DNA from: Syngnathus acus
Lineage: Eukaryota > Chordata > Actinopteri > Syngnathiformes > Syngnathidae
NCBI RefSeq assembly: GCF_901709675.1
Contig: NC_051088.1
Coordinates: 6,709,693 to 6,773,692, forward strand
Direction: 5' to 3'
DNA: 64,000 nucleotides
Shown here: one piece after another, positions 13,547 through 25,382 of the stretch
How the letters are laid out: each line of letters begins with the position of its first letter
Numbering within the stretch: position 1 is the first letter of the stretch
Notes under the pieces: model-generated
Database searches by the model: none
What the model was told of the DNA's origin: nothing
The model's input: only the letters and a program-made list of their open reading frames with translations
Made by a program: the position numbers and the translations under genes

Positions 13547-14050
13547 GTACAGGATGTCAGAAAAGTCCCCGGATTGCTGATACAAAATATATATTCCAAT
13601 TTCAAACCACAAACTATAAATAGTCTCCTTTAAAATACGCCACCTGAGTTTTAAAACACTTGACCAGCTTTCTTTTCCACATCTTTATGCACTCTTTGAA
13701 GGATTCTTTTAGGATACTTGGCACCTGCATTAATGGCCGTCGACCTGTCAGCCACATCGTCCAAGGTCCCCTTGAACTTGGTAAAGAGGAAAAAAAAAAT
13801 CACACTGAGCAAGGTGGGATAAGTAAGGAAATTACTCCAGCCCAGGGATGTTCTACTCGGCCAGAAAATGTCAGATGGTCAACGGAGGGCATTGTGAGCA
13901 GCCACATTATCATGATGAAGCAACCAGTAGTAGGAGTTGGTGGTTTAGATTTGAAATATATATTTGGTAACACAGGCCCTGGAACATTTACGACACGCTT
14001 TTTCATCCTCATGAGGGTCAAAGGCGATCTTGAGCAGGAGGGCAGGAGGC
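13547..14050 (-). pseudogene. mariner-family transposase remnant
   Basis: Read on the minus strand, this is a decayed mariner DD34D-type transposase, a cut-and-paste enzyme of the IS630-Tc1-mariner superfamily. WLLHHDNVAAHNALR (about 13881-13925) matches the HHDNAPAH block with the second catalytic aspartate. A frame with FFFLFTKFKGTL matches the SDFFLFPKLK block; the preceding aspartate position is lost to substitution (LSVIF). CIKMWKRKLVKCFKTQ followed by AYFKGDYL and a stop at 13614-13616 matches the C-terminus with its GDYFEGD block. Homology changes frame at least twice, near 13790 and between 13690 and 13780. Near 13547-13574 the end (TACAGGATGTCAGAAAAGT) looks like a mariner terminal repeat. 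The other end is not identified. Inactive. Confidence 0.72.
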
Positions 14051-17000
14051 ATGGTATAAACTGGATTCGTCGCTAGTCAATCTCAGGGCACACATATAGT
14101 CATCCATTTGACCCACAACAATACCTCTTGACAATGTATAGGTAACAAAAAAGTAGAGGTCGACGGAACTGGAGAAACCCAACCAAATACTGGAAGGAGA
14201 TGCAAATCCCACACAGGTGAGCTGATATTTGACCCAAGAACATTTTAACTTTGCGTGTGTGTGTGTGTTTGTTTGTGTGCAAGCGTGCATGTGTGGAGAG
14301 GGATGAAGGAACAGGGTGGACAAATATAGAAGCAGAACATGAGTTATTGCTTGTTCTTTTTAGAGGAATGACAGAAGTGGAGCGCAATTCATTTTTTCTT
14401 CCATTTCAACGTGCAATGCCCACATCCACTCGATACAACCCTGGAGTGTCCACTTAAAGCTAATGAAGTGAAAAGGATGTGACTCATTTACAGTGGCCAA
14501 AATGAACACAGCAACAGCTATGCACGCACCTCTTTTTGTTCACACGTCACAGAGCACCATTCAAATGACATGAAAGGAGTTGCTTAACAAAGAATGTACC
14601 GTATATTATGGCAACATATTTAGTGACAGTTTGTGTTTTGGAGTCCACTCTTTTGTTTGTATAAAAAACATAGTAACACAGTAATTGTGATTCACACAGG
14701 CTGTATATGAAACCCTTCAACTCTCACTGTCATTTTTAAACAGCAGTGGCATCATAGTGAACATTTAAACAGTTGCAAAATCTACTAGCTTGGCACAAAA
14801 TAACTACAATTGTGCAAGAATAAAATAAAAGTATTACAGAAATAAGATCCACCTTGGACTTTTATGTCAATGTCCTGAGTTTGGAGATTGCTTTCTTTTT
14901 TATTCTCTGCGATCACCCAGTTTTCAAAAACAATGGTCGAAGCTATCTCATAACAATTACAATAAATCGATTTTCAGCATTGCTCATCCCTTTCTATGTA
15001 TACCACTATACCTTTAAACCGTCAGTGACTCGGCAAATCTTTCTAATCACCCCAATATTTGGATCGATACCATTACAGCGCGTGATCTACAAAGATCCGT
15101 TGATTGTGGTCGGTGTGGTTTACATGTCACTAGAAATGTAGCAACAAGGCTGGGAAAATCTTGAAGTGATAGAACATTCAGTCTTTTGCGGTCCACCTTT
15201 TCTTCAAAGAGCTTGTCTTTTTCCATAAAGTTTCTGTCGGCACTTGGGCAGAATGAACCATGTTTGGTTTTGAACAGAACAGTAGACTATTTAATCATAA
15301 AGTCAGCAGGGACTGCAAAGACCTCATTCATATAGTGTTAGGCCCGTTATCGTGACTATTGATATGGGGGTGGGTGGATTTGGAACGGGGCTGTCCGTGC
15401 GTAAACATGTGTGCAGCCATGATAAAGTCAGTATTATGCTGCTGCTGTCTCCCAAGTGACAAACTGAAATACGTCACAAGAATATATTGGGGCTGGTCAG
15501 AAGATGGTATCATAAATTTAATTTATTCTGAGAACAATACAGATGCTGGAACATGGAAAGACACACCACACGACTAACAAATGATTAAGTGGAATTGGCA
15601 TGGCAACCTTTACTGGTTGTGTTGTTTGATTTCATTGAAACATCACCACAAGCGGACTGGAGAAAACGTGAGCAATTGGACCACATTTTGGCCTCAGTCG
15701 TCAGATTTCTTTGAACTAGTTGTGGACAAGACAAACTTCTGACATATCTATCTGAGTCTGTTTTTGCCAGACCACCCCCTCCGCTGTCATGTGGACGCCC
15801 CCTACTTCTCTAGAAGTCCTGTGGTCTTATCTCACCCACCCACTTCCAGAGAACCAACACACACCGACCCGAGATGAGAAGTCTGTTGCATGTGCGAGTA
15901 TTTGCTCACATATGCGCACGTGAGCATTCACTGCTAAGGTACTACAAGTGGGTGGGGTGGTGGGGAGTGGTCACACAGGCTATTGATAATAGTGTTCTCC
16001 GTTATTTGCTTTTAATATTGCTGCACAGGGTTTGGTGGCACGCAGCCTCAGTGTCCCCGTGACATCTCGCTGCCGGCTTGTCTGCTAAAATTAAAGTGAT
16101 GGACCAGAATGTATAATAAACATATTGCAAGTTTTGAGAAAATATGGAGACACACATTGCAAGAGTGCATCATTTCTTGAAAAAACCTGCATCATAAAAA
16201 AAAACCCACAAAGATCATGAAAATTCGTTGAAAATTGGCAATGTGATGATGCATCTGCCTTTCTACCTTAATTATTGTATCAGTAAGTATCGGTGGAGTT
16301 TCACACACCGCTAGCAGGACGAGGTCATGAAAATGAGATGCAGGAGATCAGAAAAACTTTAAAGGGGATCAATGGTAGCATGTATTGCTAGAGGCTATCA
16401 AAAGTTTGCTCAATAGCCAGCATTCATTGCAATATTAGAGTGAACTAAATAGATAAAAAATAAAATACATTTTAAAAAAATATCAAAATTCTAACCAGTC
16501 ATATTAATGAAATTTCAGTACGACCTGTTCTTCATTGTCAGTCTGTCGTTATTTCAAGCCGATCCACCAATAAAAAATTCAGGTAGAAATTGTATTCACC
16601 TATCATGGTTGTAATTTTCTGTACAAAATGATTTAGTTATATATTAAAATATATAGGTTTTTAGAAGGGCCAAAACTCAAATAGAAAGCTTTTTGGTCAA
16701 GCACACTCGAGGATAGAAAAATGTTAAAATCAACCCAAATTCATCAATATATTTTCCTATCCTGGCTGGCAAAAATTATATGCGTATTTTGACCCAACAA
16801 AAATGGCATGGGAAAACCATAATTGGGTGCAGAGAGGACGCAGAGAGGTTTCAGTCAGCAGTTCACATTGAACTACTCCCAACCTTTAAGCATTCTAAAC
16901 TATGATGTCAGTGCATTCCTCAGGCTTCAGAGACATTCTCCAGGCAGCACCGGCAAGCCTGAAATCCTTTTAGTCCTAAAAGGACTTTTCTTCTTTTTAC

Positions 17001-17371
17001 AGCCTTTGAGTGAAAACTCCCCCTGAAAGCAAGTTCAGACGTTTATATATATATATATATCAGTTAGATTAAAATATATAATATATTATAAATATATAAA
17101 TCTTTTAGACATATAAATAAAATATCCCTTGTTTTGCAAGATGAATTGAGCCTTTTTTTTTTTTTAAACAAGGAGTGATATATTCCGCTTACAAGATTTT
17201 TTGTGGGGGGTTTGGTACAGGATGGTCTTTTCTAAGACATGTTGCTGCAGGTCACATTCTTTCCAGGAATACACAGCATCTGAAAGCAGTGGGTCTGTTT
17301 CATGGCCTTGTCTGCTTCAAGCTGCACCCTCACTTCGGCCCCACTTAGTCCAAACACAGCTGATCCAAACT
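14051..17371. other. non-coding stretch, nothing recognised
   Basis: Several short open frames (for example 14854-15141 and 15874-16062) have no recognisable content. It ends in AT-rich low-complexity DNA at 17045-17105. I see no repeat family or RNA gene. Confidence 0.5.
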
Positions 17372-17391
17372 CACACACACACGCACACACG

Positions 17392-17483
<92 letters not shown>
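17372..17483. repeat. (CA)n microsatellite with degenerate 5' edge
   Basis: About 112 bp of CA repeats. The left edge carries ACGC and GCCC interruptions (to about 17393), then the array is uninterrupted. His-Thr and Cys-Val frames here are artefacts. Confidence 0.97.
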
Positions 17484-17485
<2 letters not shown>

Positions 17486-19770
17486 GATGCGTTCGGATTT
17501 GTCTTATTCCCCCCTTCCACCAAAAAAATGACTCGTTGTATCAGCACAGCTGCTGTTCTCTAAGACGCAAACAAAACTTGTCGACCTCTGGCCGCCGATT
17601 CCCCTCTACTTCTCTGCGAAATCTTTAAGGTAATGAGCAGCTGTGTTGCAGATTTTGATCCAAATTTACCAAAACTCCCCTTGAATCACAGTTGGAGTTA
17701 GTCCCAGTCTGTGTTGTCGTGATACTATGGAAATCTCATTACTCAACTGTGCCGTCAGAGAGGATGAGAGGTGATTTAAGTTGCCGTTGACTGTACTTGG
17801 CTAGATCAGGAGCAACTTGGTGGGGTCATATGGCGTCACAGCATTAAACTAAGCCGCTGAAAAGCTGTTTCTGATAAAGTGGGCTGAATTTCCCATCAAA
17901 GGCTTTCTGCTGTTTGTCCTCATAGTCATAACAGTACTTGGTCTTAGGAACCGAAATCATTCAACTCTCACTTTCACTCTGAATGTGTTCCCTCTGAGAG
18001 ACAAAAGACTTAGCTTGAATGTGTGAAAGTATGATACACACCCATCGTGTACACGCCCAACAACATTGTTTCAGTGAACACATAGAAAATGCACCTTAGT
18101 TGCATTGTTAGGACAATACACACCATGCAACAGTGCTGCTGGGTTTTTGCCCCAAAATAACCATTGGTCGATTGCATTGATACATATTAGCAAAATATTT
18201 TGCCTGATGTATTTTATTACTGAACTCGTTGACCAATTATTCAGGCACTTGCTGTATTTGCACTAAGAAGCAAGTGTGTGTGTGCGTGTGTGTGCATGTG
18301 TGCGTGCATGTGAGTCTTGAACAATGCAGCAGTTTTCGACAGCTGCATCCTGGAATTCAGTTACATAAGAAACTCATTTGACAAGTTTTTATCGTTGACA
18401 GACTGTTAGCTTCTGAGGCTCGACTTTGCGTAACAATTTTTATGCTGACATGACTGCCTAACTTTCAATCACTTACAAAGTCAAAAACTTGAAATGTCAT
18501 GTGTCAGAATGGTCCATAAATGCAAATAGAGATGGTTTTGGTTCGACAGTCCGTAACCAATTGTTGATCTATTTGTAAGGGACGCTGTGGCACTCAAAAG
18601 AGATGAATTCAAGCTAAAGATGAAATCATTTGGACCAGCACTTTATGATGAATATTTCCTCTACGGATCACAGGGAAACTTAACTATCCAATGAAGCAAT
18701 TGTATCATTGATTATTTACTTTATAATATACAATTACATTTGCGAAGATGTTCTGAACTCCTGTTCCCATGCCATAATCGTATTATGAGGAATAATATTG
18801 GCTAAAAGAGTACATGGATGTGGCTTAACTTCTCATAGCATCATCACAGTTTGACGTCCTTTGAAAGCCAGTGAGTTGAGACTAACACAGCAATACTTCT
18901 GCTGGTTGCATCCAAGTAGTGCCCTCTATTTTGTCCCATTTGCTTCAAGACAGTTACCAATTAATTCTTCACCGTTGACATAATTCATTGCAATTCACCA
19001 AGAGTATGAATAGTACCACACTAACACAACATAAGAGGTGGGCACAAATATAGCAGTTGGTGAGTTGCCATCAGATTGACTTCAAAGCTGATATTTTAAG
19101 GTCAACTTACTCCACGTTGTTGCTTTAACAGCACCATTGTTTGTTGTCATATTTGATGTTGTGGTGACTTCCGCTATCGTTACCTCAGCTGAACTGCTGA
19201 GGCTTTTTGCGGTCTACTTTCTTGGCTGCTATGCTGCTGAGTGTATTTTTTAACACATTCATGTGTAGTCTCTTGCTGTTTGACTCCTTCTGCTGCTTTG
19301 CGCCGCCCCCAGTTGACTAAATATTCCTACAATGCCATCTGTTAGAATGTCTAGCAGCCACTTTTTTTTTTTGCGTCCTCTCTTCTTCAGCCATTGCCAT
19401 CTGCTTTCATCTGATATTTGGAGCGTGTTTCATTCTTCTTTTTTTTTCGTGCCCAACCATCTCTGTCTGCTGTCTGAGTCATCCATCGTCCGTCCATCGT
19501 CCGTCATGTTTGCCACAGTGCAATCGCTCCAAAAGACAGCATTTTAACATGAACAGATTCCCAAAGCCTGTTTCATTGAGACCTTTACTGAGTGAGAAGA
19601 CAATGGATATATACTAAAGATAGTTACCTCAGCTAAAGTAATAAAATAATATATGATGCCGGGGGGTTGTGTGAACCGAACGAACATGCCTTTTTTCCTT
19701 AATAGAATAAAGTGTAATTTCACATCCACTATAGTAGGTGATAATGGTGCTCTCATTATCACAATGTATA
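17484..19770. other. non-coding stretch, nothing recognised
   Basis: Includes a short GT-rich patch at 18275-18312 and a T/C-rich patch around 19361-19450. No gene or transposable element could be supported. Confidence 0.5.
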
Positions 19771-19778
19771 CTCTAAGG

Positions 19779-20101
19779 CACAGGTGTCAAACTCAAGGCC
19801 CGGGGGCTGAATACGGCCCGTCACATCATTTTATGTGGCCCGCGAAGACAAATTGTGCATCAAATTTGTGTCATTACTAGAATTGCAAATTGTCTTCACT
19901 TTTAACAATATTTTCTTTTTAAATATTTGACTGGTTTTTACTCATCTGATTTGAAAATGAGTTATTTGTCAGTTTGTTTTGAAGCTTTTACTGTATATAA
20001 CATGAGGTGCTCATACATTTATTTGGGTTGACAGTCATAATGGCCCTCCGAAAGAAGCTATGACTACAACGCGGCCCGCGAAAGTGAGTTTGACACCCCT
20101 G
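19779..20101. mobile_element. hAT-type non-autonomous element, 323 bp
   Basis: The ends are CACAGGTGTCAAACTC (19779) and the complement of CAGGGGTGTCAAACTC (20101), so the terminal repeats match except for two bases near the tip. Next to them come GGCCCGGGGGC and the complement of GGCCCGCG motifs, typical of a widespread vertebrate hAT-derived repeat. The flanking 8-bp duplications are CTCTAAGG (19771-19778) and CTCGAAGG (20102-20109), with one mismatch. The interior is AT-rich and non-coding, so it has no transposase. Confidence 0.85.
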
Positions 20102-20109
20102 CTCGAAGG

Positions 20110-21535
20110 TATAGCTTTTATCTTTTGCAATGCAAATGTGAAGATGCTAGTGTGATAATTGTTGTGAAACCACACAGGAACCCATGCATACATGCATCCA
20201 AGCATTGATAGCGACGACATGCACCTGCACTGTAAACAAGCACAGCCGACCGACCACAGAATGCGCCCACATGAATTGTTATTGTGTGCAGTGAAATGCC
20301 ACGAAATGTTGTTTCTTTTTCAGAAATTGACCAAAGCACTGCTGAAGCTTTGGTTGTGTCAACCCTGACTTATGAAAGTAGCTGTGTGCTTTGGGCCCCT
20401 GTGAATATAACCCAACTTTGCAGCTGCAGACACACACACACACATATATTTCTTCTCACTTCTACTCTGATGAAAAATGCTGAAATCACAGAATTGTGAG
20501 GCGTGAAACAAAAAACCAAGCCCAAAGAGAAATGACGAGGCCCTAACGTTGCTATGGTGCCCCATATCTCCCAGCTTCTTCCTGGAAGACAAGAAGGAAA
20601 GTAGTGGGACCAGAGCCATCTTGGCTTCGGGAATCTCTGCAACAGATTCCCTTGAACAGATTTAGCGCTCCTCTGGGTGCCAGGGATACAGTGGAAGACA
20701 GAGCTTGGCTCGCTTTTAACAATTAGGCGTAAATACTTTTGAATCATTGCAAAGCCTCGACTGTGGAAAAGACCAAAAGATGATTATGTTTGGTGGCGTA
20801 ATGCCTGGTTAAAAGGTCACGTCTGGGGTATGCATTGTTTTTTTGTTTTTTTTGTTGACAAGGTCAGTTTGGGAATTTATTGAAGGAATTTATGAAATTT
20901 CCCTTTTTTTTTCTTTCAGAATGTAACAATGATTTGTGAAAATATACAAAGTTTTGGCTACAGGTTAAGCACAGCGTGTGGTGCGGTCATTTTAGGAGTT
21001 ACTGTATTTCCGTTATTTTCATTTTTTAAGAAGGACCTCATTAGTTATAAATGTCCATTTTAATGTAACCGATACTTTGTGAAGGGGTAGACTGAGGCAA
21101 GATTGCATTTTGGTGCAGATATGAATGAAAATGCGGAGCCAGGATTGATGTTTTTCCAGTTTTTGTCTGCATTTGTCACTTTACCATGTTTACAATGTTC
21201 AACATAAGTGAGACCATCCCACCTAAACTTTTCCCCAAAACATTCGAGAAACATGTTCAGTAAATTGTGAATTTTGATTCATTCTAAAGTTTTGTAGTTC
21301 ATTTATGGTTTTGCATCGTTTCACTTTTCCCAACATTATATGTGCCAGCAAAGGCTTTGATAATCTGAGAGAGAGATCTCCTTCCAAAACTAGACCAAAT
21401 GAAAGGTCAACATAAAATCTGAGGGATCCAAACATCCTTTCCAGTGCATCCACACAGAGGCTCACGGCTGTCTTTTGAACATGATCACTCCTTACGGAAT
21501 AATAACCAATACTCAATGTTTTAAAAAGATTAAAG
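20110..21535. other. non-coding stretch, nothing recognised
   Basis: A 125-codon minus-strand open frame (20370-20747) has no recognisable domain. There is a short CA run at 20429-20443. No repeat family is apparent. Confidence 0.45.
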
Positions 21536-21840
21536 ATTAAAGTCCCAATGATTGTCACACACACATCTGGGTGTGGTGAAATTTGTCCTCTGCATTTAAC
21601 CCATCCCCATGTGATTTTAATCCATCCCCTGGGGGAGAGGGGAGCAGTGAGCAGCAGCGGTGCCGCGCTCAGGAATCATTTGGTGATCTAACCCCCCAAT
21701 TCCAACCCTTAACGCTGAGTGCCAAGCAGGGAGGCAATGGGTCCCATTTTTATAGTCTTTGGTATGACCCGGCCGGGGTTTGAACCCACAACCTTCCAGT
21801 CTCAGGGCGGACACTCTACCACTAGGCCACTGAGCTGGCC
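21536..21840 (-). mobile_element. tRNA-derived SINE, full length, minus strand
   Basis: Read on the minus strand it starts GGCCAGCTCAGTGGCC. The polymerase III A box is TGGCCTAGTGGTAG (plus coordinates 21817-21830) and the B box lies in GGGTTCAAACCCC (21774-21786). The body contains CCAAAGACTATAAAAATGGG and GCTGCTCACTGCTCCCCTC, both characteristic of an abundant percomorph SINE. Its 3' end near 21536 is GTGTGTGACAATCATTGGG followed by ACTTTAATCTTTAATC. It is a different family from the SINE at 11017. The tRNA-like head should not be annotated as a tRNA gene. No clear target-site duplication was found. Confidence 0.85.
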
Positions 21841-23332
21841 ATATGAACAATGTGTTCATATTTCTTACGCATCTTATTTGTCTTTCTCCACTCATCCTCC
21901 CACACCTACTCATTTCTGCCATCCTCACACATTTCTTCTTGTTTGAGGATTATTTGCTGCAATGTCCTGCACCTTTGGGAAATAAATAGGCTTTAAAACT
22001 TAGGTGAGATTTCCAGCGATTCTTAGAAGTCAATTACCGGTAAAAATCTCAAAAAATCTGAGAAAATAACAAATTTGCAATATTGTATACTGAGAATTTT
22101 TTTTTTTTAATGATGGTTGTGTTGAGAAGTTGTGGAGGATGTCGAATATGTTGGAAGGAGAATGGGATTCAAGTCTCAGTGGTTTTAATGAAGCGCCACA
22201 TGTACAAATGAAAGTGTGAGGAAAAAAAATCATCCATTGTTATATCACAACCACAATACTAAAAACAACAATAATGCCACTTGGCAAAGCAATGACTTAA
22301 ATCATATTGTAATCACTACAATCTATTGTTACATTTTGATCATTGTTTTGTGACATTTTGATTTGTGTATGAAGGATTATTCCTGAGTGGACACAGTGAA
22401 CACACGAATTGGGTTTACATTACTTTCGATTCAAAAGGCAATGGTTACACAAATGTTTATATCATAAAAGACAGCCAGTCCCCACTTTCAGTCATGAGGG
22501 CTGGGTTCCCAGGATGACAAGCAGTTAGCTTTTGAACTGGTCAACTGTAAAGCGATTTGGTCAGCCGAACCATCAGCTTGCCAGTCAGCTCGTTCGCGTC
22601 AGCCAATCGTTTATCCAGTGAATCCCAAGAGACTGCAGGGCCGATTTGTCCCAGTATCTACCTGCAGGAGACAGCCGGCTACACAAAACATGTGCGAGCA
22701 CTGTTTACACTCTCACGGCCACAGCTGCTTGTTTTGGACCAATTACCCAAAGCAGATAGAAATGTTTTCCACCTCCTTCCAGCCTGTGATTCAGAGGAAG
22801 GGTGAGGTATTGTCTCGTGGTTGGGGGATGAAATCATTCTCTGCATGAAAACACTCCCAGACGGGAGGAGTGACAAGAAAAGGGGAACCAGAGGAGCCGT
22901 GGATATAGGTCAGGATGAAGTGACACACGAAGCCAGACGTGGTTTTCTGGATAGACTTCAAAACCACCAGTAGTGAGGGAAAAAATGTGTTGTGACTGGT
23001 CCATAAACCACAGAAATCTTGCCAACAATGGCATGGCACAAACTGCCGATGAATGTGCTTGAGAAATATTCAAAGTGGGAATGACTCCAAACAGCTGTGC
23101 AACTTGTTATTCTCCTTTTCGGTCCAGTATGTAAACAAAAAAGCTCTGTTGCCAGCATCCATCCATTCAATTCATTTTCTATCATGCTTTTCCCCTTTAG
23201 GGTTGTGGATACCCAGGAGCCCATTATAGATCTTTCCTTCTTTTTTAACTTTATAATCTGTTGTGATACCCCATCATCATAGATTGCTCTTGAAAATGCC
23301 AGAAAATGCTGCTGAACGCAGGTTATTTATTT
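21841..23332. other. non-coding stretch, nothing recognised
   Basis: A small palindrome ATATGAAC...GTTCATAT lies at 21841-21861, directly beside the SINE. Overlapping open frames at 22557-23224 are unrecognised. Confidence 0.45.
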
Positions 23333-23393
23333 ATTCATTCATTCATTCATTCATTCATTCATTCATTCATTCATTCATGCATTCATTCATTCA
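23333..23393. repeat. (ATTC)n microsatellite
   Basis: About 15 tetranucleotide units with one ATGC interruption near 23378. It gives a Phe-Ile-His-Ser open frame that is not a gene. Confidence 0.95.
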
Positions 23394-25363
23394 TATATTT
23401 ATCTCTTGGGGACATGTCCACATTATTCAATCTACAAACCATTTAGATTAGTAATGAAGTTTGTTCATGAAATTAAATCAACCAAAAAAATGCAAGGCTG
23501 TGTTTATCTGCTTAGCTTACATTTTTGTTTTTGTAGTTTTACCACTCAAACTCTTTCCACATTTGAGTGAATAGATGCTTTCTGGTGAGTCATGTTTTGA
23601 GGGAAAAAAAGGCTTTGTGTGCATATTAAAATTATTGTCTCTTTTAAATTTCAGAGGAAAGGGAACGAGTGGCAGAGAACTCCATTCCCTTTAATTCAAT
23701 TCAGTTGTTTATTTCATAATCATGTTTCATGTAAGATTCAGACTCATCATCAGACTGACAAAGATCAAATTTTGCCTGTGTTTCATATGTTACGTTTTAT
23801 ATGCTGGTGGGAAGAAAATATGGACATTCAACACTCTAGTTTTATAATTGCACTACATGTATACAGTGCCTTCATTCATATTAGACAAGTTAAAAAATAA
23901 TGAGGTTATAATCAAAGCAGACGGGCTTGAGATGAGTCGACTTTTACTCACAAGTGACTAAAGATCAGAGAAATCAAGACCCCATATTCCTGTCATGCGC
24001 GGCTTTCATTAAAAGCTTTGGATGACTAAAGTAGTTACAGACTGAGTTTACTGTGGAAAATATTTTCCAAAAGAGGAGATCCAACCTTAGAATTTAAATG
24101 CTGCAAAGCTGCAACAGTAGCAATTGGCTTCATGCATGGATGGTCATCAATAAAACATAGATTAGGGTTGTTGTATGTAACATGGATGTGTCTTCCATGT
24201 TTCATGCTGTGTAGACTCACACTGGAACCAAAGGCCGGGCTGTGAGAGTGTACATCTAACCCTTATTAGCTGACTGGTGATAGATACTCTGGGTTAATCC
24301 CAAATAATCCTGTCCAAGACAGACGGGGACATTTATTGCACTAAACCTTGATCTTGTTGTTACTGCTGTTGCACTGTCACACACCTTTAATCAGGAACAT
24401 TTTTACATCAACAAGTAAAAGAGGGTGGCTGAATTATGAGCACGCCAGATTTGGTATTCAGATAAATGAAAAGTGGAAATTGATTGTGCCCAAAAGGTAG
24501 GTGTATATTTTCTTACAAAATATTCAGTCCAACAATAGATAAATAAATGAAGAAATGTCAGCACCCACATTTGGGAATCCAAAAGTGAGTAATTGGTGCT
24601 TGCATGCAGATTCACATAAATATCATCTCTTACCACAGTAAAGGACATGAAGGCAATACAAAAACATCAACTGGAATGACTTCATAGAATGTAGTCCTTT
24701 GACGAGGCCAAACTATCAGGAAAAGTGCCAAGCAAAAAAAGAAAACGATACATCACAAATGATGCCTCTTGCGCCCATGCCCAAATAAAATAAGTTTATG
24801 CTTCTTCTCAGAAATCTTATGTGGAAGTCTGTTAACTAGTTTTTGCCCAATGCTGTGTGAAGAAGCTAAATAAACACCAATTAAGATATACTGCTCAATG
24901 TTGCGCTTGGCCGTCTAAGTAGGAGGTCACTAGATAGAATGCAGCCCTCGAGCAAGCATAAATTGGTATTGTTTTTTTTTTAAAGTGTCGTAAATAGGTA
25001 TTCTTTTTTTTTTAAGTGTTGTGTTTTAGTTTCGTTTGCCCATGCAATTCATAAGAGCAAACTGGGACATTTTCCATCTTGGTTTTACTGTTCCTTGATG
25101 TCCAAGAGATACAAATGGCAAAGGGGGTAAAACATACCTTGATCCGCGTCTTCATCTGAATGAATTTGTTCCTCCATGACCACGCCTCTGTATAGTTTTG
25201 TGGAAGTTGCTTAACTAGCTGTTTTTTATGTAAATAACTATCATACAACTGGCAATCAATTCATAACCCCCTTGCCTTTTCTCATTGGAGAAGATAATAA
25301 AACACACATAGAAAGACAGAGGAGGATTAGGAGGAGGAGTTCCCGGGGTAATGGATAAAGAGT
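23394..25363. other. non-coding stretch, nothing recognised
   Basis: AT-rich unique DNA with poly-T runs at 24971-24981 and 25004-25014. No gene or repeat family could be supported. Confidence 0.5.
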
Positions 25364-25382
25364 GGGGGGGGGGGGGGGGGGG
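25364..25382 (+). repeat. (G)19 homopolymer
   Basis: Nineteen consecutive G residues in a purine-rich setting (25318-25396). It can fold as an intramolecular G-quadruplex or triplex. The exact length is unreliable because sequencing of G runs is error-prone. Confidence 0.9.

Noticed and set aside
21774-21840. tRNA-like sequence with A and B boxes
   Set aside because: It is the head of a SINE; there is no proper cloverleaf or terminator. The same applies to 11017-11090.
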